In this document: positions 1 to 7,795 of the stretch, in pieces
Layout of the letters: the number at the start of each line of letters is the position of its first letter
Position numbering within the stretch: position 1 is the first letter of the stretch
Source of the DNA: CAYYNP01 sp964472545
Lineage (GTDB): Bacteria; Planctomycetota; Planctomycetia; Pirellulales; Thermoguttaceae
Direction of reading: 5' to 3'
NCBI GenBank assembly: GCA_964472545.1
Contig: CAYYNP010000206.1
Location: forward strand, 1-18,029
DNA: 18,029 nucleotides
Translations under genes and position numbers: made by a program
Notes under the pieces: generated by a model
What the model saw: only the letters and a program-made list of their open reading frames with translations
Told to the model about the DNA's origin: nothing
The model's database searches: none

Positions 1-59
1 CCCCCCTCACCCCCCCCCCCGGGCCCCGGGGGGCCCCCCACCCCACCCTAACCCATCAG
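1..59. repeat. Low-complexity C/G-rich tract at window edge
   Basis: The first 59 bases are almost entirely runs of C and G with a few A and T, including runs of 10 or more C and a local palindrome of C-run/GGGCCCC/G-run type. No reading frame or motif is visible. The downstream end of the PPC gene lies 18 nt further on. Such homopolymer tracts often occur at contig ends of short-read assemblies, so this may not be genuine genome sequence. It could also be a real GC-rich hairpin acting after the operon, but there is no T-tract to support a terminator. Confidence 0.6.
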
Positions 60-77
60 TTAGCTCGTTACGGACCA

Positions 78-2402
78 CTACGGCTTGACGACCTCAAAAG
101 GTATGGCCGGCAACGGGCCGAGGAACGTGCGGTACTCTCGCGTCTTTCCCTCTTTGTTCGTCTCTGTCCTCTTCTGATACCCGTTGGCGATCAGGTTGCC
201 TTTCAGCCCCGGCTTGACCTTTTCCAAGTCGCCGCGCAACACCATCGTCACGGTCCGGTCGGTGCAGGAGGCCTTGTCGATGAGAATGCCCTCCGGCGGA
301 TCGCTCAATTCGATCTGGATCTCCCCCCGGCTCGCGTCCCAAGGCGCACGGGCTTGCACCTCGGCATCCCCGCCGACGGGAATCCTGATCGGTTGCTCGA
401 CGAGCAATGTCCACATGCTCCGGAAAGAACGGGGGTCCGCGGGGGGCTTGGGCGGATCTCCGGCTCCCGGCAGCACGAGCGTCAGGTCGTTGGCCGTTAC
501 CAGGTGCCTATAGGCGAAGGCTTGCATCATGTCGTCGGCCGCCGCGGCCGTGCGGGTGACTTCTCGGCCGTCGATCGTGGCTCGGCCTTGCAGACGGAGG
601 TTGTGCGGCCGGGCCATCAACCACCGCCCCAACGCCAACGTCACGCGGACGCGGTCCTGACCGGCCGGTATCAGGCCGCCGTCCATCAAGACGCCCGCCG
701 GATCGCCCTTGAACGAGAGGGCAATCTCGCCGTCGAAGCCGTCCTTACGCAGGGCGAAGATCGTGATCGGCTTCAGCCGCCAGGACACGGCATTGATCGC
801 CGACGGCACCACACGCAGCGCGAAATCGGGGCGCGGCGGACTGATCCGCAGGCGGTATGCATACTGCGAACCGCCCTCATGCTGGGCGTCTCCCAAACGG
901 AGGAAGTAGGTGCCGTCGGCGGGCAAGGTGATATGGATCAGCGAATCGGCGTGATGCGTGCCGAGCGCGTCGGCCTTGTCTTCATGGTCGTCGCTGAACG
1001 CCAAGCGCTTGCCCGCCGCATCGGTCAACTCGAGCACGGAATCCAATGGCGAGGCGAGCCTGCGTGCCGTGACCTCTGCAACGACTTGCTCGCCGGCGCG
1101 GCCTTCAAAGTGGAATAAGTCCCAATCGCCCGGACGGTCGATCCGGCCGTTGACGATCACCGGAAGCGTCACCGGCTGTGCGGCGGACGGCGAGTCGTTC
1201 GACTCCTTCTCGAGACATTCCGGCAGGGTGTCGACCGCAAAGGGGACAGTGTTCGAGGCGTTGCCTCCCTCCCGCACAGAAAGAGGGTGAATTCCCGAAG
1301 CCTTGCCCCTCGTATTCATGGTCAACGTGTTCGCCGGCAAGTTCCAGCCCGTCAACTCGACGGCGGTTTGTCCCTCGGCGGGGCCGCCCAGCGGAAAGGC
1401 GTTGGTGATGAAGGGAATCTCGCCGATCGTGATGCGATACACGAAATCCGGACGGCCGCGGTAGATCGCATCCTTAATCTCGACGGTGTACTGACCGTCT
1501 TCCGGGACCTCGAAAAAGAGGACCGGATCGGGATGGAAGTGGTAGTCGTCGTGGTAGGCCAGCTCGTTGCCGCGGGCGTCGTACAGCGTCAACGTGGCCT
1601 GGAACCAGCCGGGCACGGCGTCGGCCAGGTAGGGGACCAGTTCACGGGCGCCGACGGCGGCGACCAACCGTTGGCCCTTCTTGGCTTCAAAGCGGTAGCG
1701 ATCCGCATCGCCGGGCGTGAACCGTTTCTCGCGCCAGTCGACGAAGTCCGGCTCGCGGGGGATGATCTGCCCGTTGGCCACCGCCGGCAGCGTGATGTCG
1801 GTCGTCACTTTGGGCGGGAAGCGGAAGGGACTGGCGTAATCCTGCGCTTCCGGGACGAGCCCCGGTGTATCCTCGCGAAACTCCGGCAGCCGGCCCACGA
1901 AGAACCGGATCGGGTTGGACAATCCCCGCGCCGACTCCACCCTCATTTCACGCCGGCCCGGCTCTGCGTCCGCGGCGATCGTGATTTCCAGTGCCACGGA
2001 CTCGCTGATGGCAGGTTGCAGCCGCCTTCGGGTGGTTTCGCTCAGGTAACGGGCGAGCTTCCTTTCGAGCCTGGCGGTCTCCATGCGGACCTTGGCGTCT
2101 CGCTCGTCTCTCGGAAGCCGCCGCAGTTCCGTGAGTTTCTTCCGCAATTCGCCGGCCTCTTCCGACTTCATGGGCTCGATCTTCTCGAGCACTTTGGCTT
2201 CCACGCCGGAACCGGAGAACTCGACGCGTTTGATCTTATCCAGGAAACGCCCGCCCAGGGTAACTTGAAACGTGGTCCCCTGGCGCCCGCCGGCCGGGTA
2301 CGCGTAGCCAAGACGCGGCGTTGTCTCCTGCGCCGATGCGGCGGAAGAGGAAGCCGCCGAGATCACCAGGATCCACGCCAGCGTATGTCGAACTCGGCTC
2401 AT
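78..2402 (-). CDS. Secreted protein with two PPC (pre-peptidase C-terminal) domains
   Basis: This is a 774-aa exported protein of a type very common in planctomycetes. A Sec signal peptide covers about residues 1-24 (hydrophobic LAWILVISAAS, cleavage after ASA). An N-terminal TIG/IPT-like beta-sandwich (about 28-170) is interrupted by a charged, probably coiled-coil helix at about residues 75-125, rich in E, K, R and L. Two PPC-type domains follow at about 235-330 (with DADRYRFEAKKGQRL) and 405-510 (with GDWDLFHFEGRAGEQVVAEV). The C-terminal part is beta-rich and unassigned. I chose ATG at 2402 because GGAGG lies 6-7 nt upstream. An in-frame TTG at 2414 would add four residues but would absorb that ribosome site. 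It is the last gene of a three-gene operon and begins 16 nt after the DUF1501 stop. Role unknown; PPC domains usually serve as extracellular accessory or binding modules. No catalytic motif seen. Confidence 0.88.
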   Translation of the reverse strand: MSRVRHTLAWILVISAASSSAASAQETTPRLGYAYPAGGRQGTTFQVTLGGRFLDKIKRVEFSGSGVEAKVLEKIEPMKSEEAGELRKKLTELRRLPRDERDAKVRMETARLERKLARYLSETTRRRLQPAISESVALEITIAADAEPGRREMRVESARGLSNPIRFFVGRLPEFREDTPGLVPEAQDYASPFRFPPKVTTDITLPAVANGQIIPREPDFVDWREKRFTPGDADRYRFEAKKGQRLVAAVGARELVPYLADAVPGWFQATLTLYDARGNELAYHDDYHFHPDPVLFFEVPEDGQYTVEIKDAIYRGRPDFVYRITIGEIPFITNAFPLGGPAEGQTAVELTGWNLPANTLTMNTRGKASGIHPLSVREGGNASNTVPFAVDTLPECLEKESNDSPSAAQPVTLPVIVNGRIDRPGDWDLFHFEGRAGEQVVAEVTARRLASPLDSVLELTDAAGKRLAFSDDHEDKADALGTHHADSLIHITLPADGTYFLRLGDAQHEGGSQYAYRLRISPPRPDFALRVVPSAINAVSWRLKPITIFALRKDGFDGEIALSFKGDPAGVLMDGGLIPAGQDRVRVTLALGRWLMARPHNLRLQGRATIDGREVTRTAAAADDMMQAFAYRHLVTANDLTLVLPGAGDPPKPPADPRSFRSMWTLLVEQPIRIPVGGDAEVQARAPWDASRGEIQIELSDPPEGILIDKASCTDRTVTMVLRGDLEKVKPGLKGNLIANGYQKRTETNKEGKTREYRTFLGPLPAIPFEVVKP

Positions 2403-2418
2403 TCCATCCTCCAAACGT

Positions 2419-3837
2419 CTACATGATCTCTTTCAGGCGCCCGGCCATAGGAATGCCGTCCGATGGGCCGGGGGTGACGGTCAACGCCTGGCCCAACGGA
2501 TTGGGTAGCGCCGCGTCGGGGTCGATCCCCAGCAATTGATAGATGCTGCCAATCAGGTCGCAGGGATAGACGGGGCGATCCACGACCTCCTCCCCCTTGG
2601 CATCCGACGCGCCCACCACACGGCCTCCCTGGAACCCGCCGCCGGCCAGCACGGCGGAAAAGCACTTGCCGTAATGCCCGCGTCCACCGTTCCAAGGCGG
2701 CTTCCAGTCGATCTTGGGCGTGCGGCCGAATTCGCCGCTGTACCATACGACCGTGCTATCCAACAGGCCGCGATCCGACAGATCCTCCAACAGCGTCGCC
2801 ATCCCCTGGTCCAACTCGGGCAGCTTCGTTTGCATGGCCCGGAAATGCTCCGTGTGCGTATCCCATCCGCCCGAGTTGATCGTGATGTACGGTACGCCCC
2901 GCTCGACCAGACGCCGCGCGACGAGGCAGGACTGGCCGAACTTGGTCAGCGCCGTCTCGCTCCAGGGCATGTGGCCGTACCGGCTTCTCAGCGCCGCATC
3001 CTCCGACGACAAGTCGAACGCCTTGGCGCCGTCGCCGACGATCATGTCGTAGGCTTGCTCTTCCGATTCGTAGAAGGTCTCCAAGGCCGCGTTGCCTTTG
3101 GCCGTGCGGCCGAAGGTGTCGAGCTTGCCGAGCAGATCGCGGCGGTCCTTCTGCTGCTTCTCAGAGATGCCTTGGGAGACGACGCCTTCGACTGCAAACA
3201 CGGGCTGCGACGGATCGCCGCCGGTGGCGAAGGGCTGGTATCGCGGCCCCAGGAAGCCGGCCTCGGAGAACCGCCCTTGCGACTGGGTCAGCACGACGTA
3301 GGGCGGCAACAGGCCCTTGTAGCCGGCCGCATAGCCCCTAAACAACGAGACCACGGCACCGGCGCAAGGATAGACCAGCCGATCGCCGGGCCGCCGGCCG
3401 GTTTGCGTCAGGTAGGACGCCGTCTCGTGGCCGTTGTTGCCGTGGGTCATGCTGCGAATGATGGAGTATTTATCGGCCTGTTTGGCCAGCAGCGGCAGCA
3501 GTTCTCCGATCCGGATGCCGTCCACGTTGGTCGCGATCGGCTTGATCAACGGACCGCAGTAGTCGTTGCCCGCCTTGGGTTTCGGATCGAAGGTATCCAG
3601 GTGCGGAGGGCCGCCGGCGGCCCAGATCTGGATCACCGACTTGGCCTTGGGCTTTGGCGGCTGCGCGTCGGCCGAACCGCCTTGAGCCTGGTCGCCCCGA
3701 GCTTGGCGGCCTGCGAGTAGCAGCCCCGCCGCGCCGGCCAATCCGCGGCCGAGCGCCTCGCGCCGCGAGATCGACGCACCTCGTTCGACTTCACCAGCAT
3801 CCCAAGGGACGCCCACGGACGAAGGTCTTCTGCTCAT
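2419..3837 (-). CDS. DUF1501 domain-containing protein, Tat-exported
   Basis: A 472-aa protein of the DUF1501 family, which belongs to the alkaline phosphatase/sulfatase-like superfamily and is greatly expanded in planctomycetes. The N-terminus has a twin-arginine signal: ISRREALGRG with arginines 25-26, then a hydrophobic stretch to about residue 43 (LAGAAGLLLAG). Family-type motifs are visible: GGPPHLDTFDP (75-85), THGNNGHE (131-138), GGWDTHTEHF (323-332), GEFGRTPK (368-375), GRGHYG (385-390) and a C-terminal DLIGSIYQLLGID segment (427-439). Length is normal for the family. It lies between a DUF1549/DUF1553 gene (16-nt gap) and the PPC gene (16-nt gap), the classic planctomycete pairing, so co-transcription is very likely. 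The upstream ribosome site (AGGTAAGAAG) is modest. The substrate is unknown, and catalysis is inferred from the superfamily rather than shown. Confidence 0.93.
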   Translation of the reverse strand: MSRRPSSVGVPWDAGEVERGASISRREALGRGLAGAAGLLLAGRQARGDQAQGGSADAQPPKPKAKSVIQIWAAGGPPHLDTFDPKPKAGNDYCGPLIKPIATNVDGIRIGELLPLLAKQADKYSIIRSMTHGNNGHETASYLTQTGRRPGDRLVYPCAGAVVSLFRGYAAGYKGLLPPYVVLTQSQGRFSEAGFLGPRYQPFATGGDPSQPVFAVEGVVSQGISEKQQKDRRDLLGKLDTFGRTAKGNAALETFYESEEQAYDMIVGDGAKAFDLSSEDAALRSRYGHMPWSETALTKFGQSCLVARRLVERGVPYITINSGGWDTHTEHFRAMQTKLPELDQGMATLLEDLSDRGLLDSTVVWYSGEFGRTPKIDWKPPWNGGRGHYGKCFSAVLAGGGFQGGRVVGASDAKGEEVVDRPVYPCDLIGSIYQLLGIDPDAALPNPLGQALTVTPGPSDGIPMAGRLKEIM

Positions 3838-3853
3838 CTTCTTACCTGACGGA

Positions 3854-5437
3854 TTAATGGCGGAACAAGAACTCCGGGCTGTTGATTAGCGCCCAGGCGA
3901 GGTCGCGCAGCACTCTGCCGCTGCCCGAGCCGGCCTCGCGGTACGATTTCACGATCTGCAATTCCCCTTCCGTTGGGAACCGTGAGAGGATCGTCAGATA
4001 CAGTTCCTTGATGGACTCTTCGTCCTTTTTGCGGCTCCAATGGATCAGGGGCTGCAGCTTGGGGCCCCCTTCGATCTTCCGCCGGATATGGCTGGAATTC
4101 AACATGTGCAGCCGCTGGGCCGCCGTCGTACGAGTGCTGCGATCCGACTCCAGACCGGTGTCACGCGACGACCGCCCGAATTTCTCCAGGAAGGGACTGG
4201 TGATGCTGGCATCGGCCATGGCCACGCTGCGCTGATCTTCGGGCATGAACGTATAGGGCTCTGGAATAATGCTGGAATACTGCTCCCTGGTGCCGCTGAT
4301 CTGGTTCAGCGCGTCGATCAGCACCTCGGCCTCCAATCGGCGCACGCCGTAGCAGGCGAAGTTCTCCTCGCCTTGCGAGTCTTCGGTTGGGGAGATATGG
4401 CAGCGCTGATAGGCCGCCGAATTCAAGATCAGGCGGTAAAGATGCTTCATGTCATATTGGGACGATACCAGCTCTTGCTTCAGGAAGGCAAGCAACTCCG
4501 GATTGACCGGCGGGTTGTCCGGCCGGACGTCGTCCGGCGGGTGAACGATGCCGCGGCCTAGCAGCCGGCACCAAGCGCGATTGGCCGCGTTGCGGGCGAA
4601 CCAGGGGTTCTCGGCCGACAGCAGCCAATCGGCAAAGGCCTGCCGGGGGTCCTGGCCCGGTGACAATTCAACCGGCGTTCCATCGGGGAACTCGGCCGAT
4701 TGCAGCGTCTTGGCAGCCGCCTGCGTGGCGGCCCGTTCCAGATCGAAGAGGACGATCTCTTCCTTCCATTCGCCGGTGCGTTTGAAGGCGATCTGCGAAA
4801 AGAGCGCCGCCATACCCGACCACCGCTCGTTGGGCCAACTCTCCGGCTGCACTCCCATGAAACTCAGCGCCACGGCCTGCGCAATGGCCTGTGGCTCGCG
4901 GCTCTGAACGGCGCGATAGAAGTTCACCTGGGGCTTGCGGAAATTGCTGCCGCTGGCAGTGAGCATCTCCCGGACAAACCGGTCGTACGGCACGTTCTCC
5001 TTGACGCAGGTGCGAATCCAGCGATGGTAGGCTTGCACGGCGTTCGGCCACAGGTTGATGGGGAACTCCGACTTGACGCGTAGCAGGTCGCACCACCTCA
5101 TCGTCCAGTAGTCGACGTACTCCTCTGTTTCCAAGAGGCGGTCGATGAGCTTGCGGCGTTTGTCGGGATCGTCATCGCCGATGAACTTCCGCGCCTCATC
5201 GGCAGTCGGCAGCGTGCCGGTGACGTCCAGATACACCCGACGTACGAAGACGCCGTCGGAGCAGACCTTGGCCGGCGCAATGTCCAGTTGCCCTAGCTTG
5301 GTAAGGACCAACTCATCGATTCGGCCTTGGGGAGCCGGTTCCGCATCGCTCTCGAAAGGGAGCTCCGGCGGCCCGGCCTCGGCCGCTTTGGCTAGGATGG
5401 CTGCCAGGACAACAGCGATGACCACGGATCTCTTCAT
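3854..5437 (-). CDS. DUF1549/DUF1553 domain-containing secreted protein (short form without cytochrome domain)
   Basis: A 527-aa exported protein. A Sec signal covers residues 1-21 (VVIAVVLAAILAKAAEA). DUF1549 spans about 38-200, with the characteristic FVRRVYLDVTGTLPTADEARKF (64-85), the YVDYWTMRWCDLLRVKSE segment (107-124) and YDRFVREMLTASGSNF (151-166). DUF1553 spans about 265-525, with NPWFARNAANRAWCRLLGRGI (277-297), the LAFLKQELV segment, ILNSAAYQRC (337-346), RRLEAEVLIDALNQISG and a C-terminal LINSPEFLFRH. Many relatives are 700-1100 aa and carry a planctomycete cytochrome c domain (CxxCH) or a LamG/PA14 insert; neither is present here. It is the first gene of the operon with DUF1501 and PPC genes, and a good promoter lies about 80 nt upstream. 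Function unknown. The constant pairing with DUF1501 suggests a shared complex or pathway (inference). Confidence 0.93.
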   Translation of the reverse strand: MKRSVVIAVVLAAILAKAAEAGPPELPFESDAEPAPQGRIDELVLTKLGQLDIAPAKVCSDGVFVRRVYLDVTGTLPTADEARKFIGDDDPDKRRKLIDRLLETEEYVDYWTMRWCDLLRVKSEFPINLWPNAVQAYHRWIRTCVKENVPYDRFVREMLTASGSNFRKPQVNFYRAVQSREPQAIAQAVALSFMGVQPESWPNERWSGMAALFSQIAFKRTGEWKEEIVLFDLERAATQAAAKTLQSAEFPDGTPVELSPGQDPRQAFADWLLSAENPWFARNAANRAWCRLLGRGIVHPPDDVRPDNPPVNPELLAFLKQELVSSQYDMKHLYRLILNSAAYQRCHISPTEDSQGEENFACYGVRRLEAEVLIDALNQISGTREQYSSIIPEPYTFMPEDQRSVAMADASITSPFLEKFGRSSRDTGLESDRSTRTTAAQRLHMLNSSHIRRKIEGGPKLQPLIHWSRKKDEESIKELYLTILSRFPTEGELQIVKSYREAGSGSGRVLRDLAWALINSPEFLFRH

Positions 5438-5514
5438 GTTACCGATCCCGTGTAGTGCCCCACGCGATTGCCGTGGCCAAAAGACAAGATGTCTCTTCTT
5501 GACACGCAGGGTTG

Positions 5515-5542
5515 ATTATACAAGAAGGAACTGGCGATTCAA
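5515..5542 (-). promoter_or_regulatory. Predicted sigma70-type promoter of the DUF1549-DUF1501-PPC operon
   Basis: On the minus strand a -35 box TTGAAT (5542-5537) and a perfect -10 box TATAAT (5520-5515) are separated by 16 nt. Transcription would start near 5508, giving a leader of about 70 nt before the ATG at 5437. Within that leader, 5482-5494 is an AGACA-AGA-TGTCT inverted repeat that could be an operator half-site pair or a small RNA hairpin. The rest of the 5438-5672 gap has no gene. It also holds a 7-bp inverted repeat, CCGGTGT at 5590-5596 with ACACCGG at 5631-5637, separated by 34 nt and downstream of the beta-helix gene. Confidence 0.55.
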
Positions 5543-5672
5543 GCGCGAACAGCGGGCAAGACCTCCTGCCGGGCTTGGGGGCGACGTGTCCGGTGTCGGT
5601 TATCTCGGCCCATCGAAACAGCCTGAAAGAACACCGGGTTACGCCGTGGATTCGACGCTCGACTCCTTCGGC

Positions 5673-7436
5673 TCATTGGTCGGGAGAAGCCACAGAAGGA
5701 CCGCGCTCGAACGCGCCGATGTCCCATGGGCCGCTTTTCGGTCGGGGGCGGCCGGCGACGTCGACTCGAATGTCCAGGCCGTACATCTTGCGGAACGCGT
5801 CGTAGAACGTGCCGGGTGTACCTTTGCCAATAGCCGCCGAGCCTGCCCCGAGGCCCGGGTGGCCGTCGGCGTCGACGGCCAGCGCCGGGTTGCCCACGAG
5901 ATTGCGCGTTCCGCTGAGCTTGACGCCGCGCCGGTTCCATGCGGCGACGATCCCTTCGCCCGTCGAGGCATAGAAGGTCCGGTCCTCGAGCGTCTCTCTG
6001 GGATAATCGGTATTCAGGTTGTCGATCATCGCGATCTTCTTGCCGCCCATCCAGAACAGGTTATTGTTCAGCGTCGTCACGTTCCCGACGCCGGTCCCCA
6101 GCGAGAGCGCGGACAGGCTGAAATCGGTAATCAGGTTGCTCTCGATGACCACCTCGTCAATGCCCACTTGCCAGTGATGGTGAATGCCCTCACGTACCGA
6201 CGCAATCGTGTTGCCGGCGATGGCCAGGCATCGGGAATCCGGGTCGATATCCAGCGTGATGCCGCTGCCGGCGATATCGTGGATGAAGTTGCCGATGATC
6301 CGGCCGTTGCGCACTCCCTCCACGCGAATACCCGTTCGGCTCTGCTTGATTCGGTTGAAGAGGATCCATACGTTGTCCGGGCCAAACCCCATTTCCGGGT
6401 CGTAGCCGTTGCTGCCGACGACCACGGCGTCGCCGGACGACGTCGCTGACCGCCGGTAGCCGTAGAGCGTGTTCTGCGAGACCACGACGTCGCGGATCGT
6501 CTTGAGGTCCACGCCGTTCTCACGATCTTCGTGGAAGAGGTTGCCGCCGATGTAGACGTAGCGCGGGGCGATCTTGGCCCGGTGCGAACCTTGCACGGCA
6601 TCGCCGCTGTTGTGGTGGATGTGATTGTCGAGGATCCAGATGCGCTCGATGCCCGAGCCCACGTTCACACCGTGGCAGTCGTCGGCCGTGCGTTTGCCGT
6701 CGCGGATCCTGGTCCTCTCGTTGTGGTGGACGTGGTTCTTGTAGACGACGATGTCTCGCGTACCGGAACCGGTGCCAATCGCAGAACCCCCCGCTTCGCC
6801 TCGGCCCGGCGGGTTGTGCACTTCGAGATAGCGCAATGCAATGTGATGGTTGTGCTCCCAGATCTGCGGAAAGGCCCGGTCGTAGAACTCGATATTCTCC
6901 AGTATGAAGTAGGAAGCGTCCAGACGCATGTGGTGCGTCTTGGCCCCACCCTGGATGCGCACCTTGTTGTCCGCCGACACGGCGCGAACGAACACCGGCT
7001 TCTCGGGCGTGCCCCGGGCTTCGATCCGTTTCCACCCTTCGTAACGATACGGTCCACCGTGGATTTCGACCACGGACCCGGCGGGCAAGGAAACGGACAG
7101 CCGGTCGAAGAGATCCCGACGAGGTTTCTCCGGCGTGCCGAACGGGTTTTCTTCGTTGGCGGCTGCGGGGTGGGTGTTGTCGATGTAATGCGTGTACGGC
7201 CCGTGCCCCGCGTCCCGGTACTTGAACCCACCCGCCTCGAAGGTCTTTCCGGCGTACGTGTGGTGCGACTCGTTGATGCCGAAGGACGGAACCGGTATGC
7301 CCACCGGCGGAGCGTACGCTGCCGGGCCCTTTGCTTCCGAGGCTTCTGCGATGCTCTCTGTGGTGTCCGCAACGGCGCATGCCGCAGCTAGGGTGAACGC
7401 CGTGTAGAAAACAGTAGCAGAGCGTAAACCGCGCAT
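5673..7436 (-). CDS. Secreted right-handed parallel beta-helix protein
   Basis: About 587 aa from the ATG at 7436. An N-terminal signal peptide (ATVFYTAFTLAAACAVA, cleavage near AVA-DT) is followed by a 100-residue leader domain and then repeated short beta-strand turns typical of a right-handed beta-helix. Examples are VVEIHGGPYRYEGW, FILENIEFYDR, IALRYLEVHNP, IVVYKNHVHHNE, IWILDNHIHHNSGDAV, VYIGGNLFHE, VVVSQNTLYGY, VWILFNRIKQSRTGIRV and IIGNFIHDIAGSGITL. The end carries the DIGAFE motif common in secreted beta-helix proteins of this kind. The fold suggests a polysaccharide lyase, esterase or epimerase-like carbohydrate enzyme, but I cannot identify catalytic residues. GGAG lies 7 nt before this ATG. 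An in-frame GTG at 7580 with a strong AGGTGA ribosome site would add 48 residues including another signal peptide, so the start is uncertain. It is a separate unit from the operon downstream. Confidence 0.82.
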   Translation of the reverse strand: MRGLRSATVFYTAFTLAAACAVADTTESIAEASEAKGPAAYAPPVGIPVPSFGINESHHTYAGKTFEAGGFKYRDAGHGPYTHYIDNTHPAAANEENPFGTPEKPRRDLFDRLSVSLPAGSVVEIHGGPYRYEGWKRIEARGTPEKPVFVRAVSADNKVRIQGGAKTHHMRLDASYFILENIEFYDRAFPQIWEHNHHIALRYLEVHNPPGRGEAGGSAIGTGSGTRDIVVYKNHVHHNERTRIRDGKRTADDCHGVNVGSGIERIWILDNHIHHNSGDAVQGSHRAKIAPRYVYIGGNLFHEDRENGVDLKTIRDVVVSQNTLYGYRRSATSSGDAVVVGSNGYDPEMGFGPDNVWILFNRIKQSRTGIRVEGVRNGRIIGNFIHDIAGSGITLDIDPDSRCLAIAGNTIASVREGIHHHWQVGIDEVVIESNLITDFSLSALSLGTGVGNVTTLNNNLFWMGGKKIAMIDNLNTDYPRETLEDRTFYASTGEGIVAAWNRRGVKLSGTRNLVGNPALAVDADGHPGLGAGSAAIGKGTPGTFYDAFRKMYGLDIRVDVAGRPRPKSGPWDIGAFERGPSVASPDQ

Positions 7437-7795
7437 CGTATATCTCCGAACGGCATAGACCGACTGATCGTAGTCGGAAGGGGCATGAACGTTGACGTTC
7501 GCAATGATCTTCTGCCCGTATGCGGTCGGGGCGATCACCAGAGTTGCGACGATCATCAGACGTATCGCCGTCAACCTCACGCTTTCACCTCGTCATCTCA
7601 GCGTTTGGGAAGTCTTGAGGAATCATGTGATAAACACGAGTCTATCTCTTCCGTCGGCAGCAAGCACTCCGGCCGAGGCTCGCCGGCCTCCGAGCCGAAG
7701 TTCCTCAACGCATCGGGCAAACTAGCAACACTGGACGACTTCCAACGGACTCCCAACCCCCCTTTAGCGTTCCAAGCGGACCACCGTAGCTGCGA
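7437..7795. other. Region between kinase and beta-helix genes, with alternative GTG start
   Basis: No independent gene is evident in these 359 nt. Positions 7437-7580 (minus) are open in frame with the beta-helix gene from a GTG at 7580. That GTG is preceded by AGGTGA with four intervening bases, and the extension encodes a signal-peptide-like sequence (MIVATLVIAPTAYG). Positions 7677-7696 form a 6-bp stem, GGCTCG/CGAGCC, around an 8-nt loop; it lies downstream of the kinase gene but lacks a T-tract, so it is only a weak terminator candidate. I could not find a convincing -35/-10 pair for the beta-helix gene. Confidence 0.4.

Noticed and set aside
2403..2414. TTG start of the PPC protein
   Set aside because: It would place the GGAGG ribosome site inside the coding sequence; the ATG at 2402 is well spaced from it.
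1287..2426. 379-codon open frame on the plus strand opposite the PPC gene
   Set aside because: Antisense shadow; the minus-strand protein has a signal peptide and two PPC domains.
2536..3720. 394-codon open frame on the plus strand opposite DUF1501
   Set aside because: The opposite strand encodes clear DUF1501 motifs; this frame is a GC-rich mirror with low-complexity composition.
5145..6449. 434-codon open frame on the plus strand spanning two minus-strand genes and their promoter
   Set aside because: It crosses the intergenic region and two well-supported genes and has no domain.
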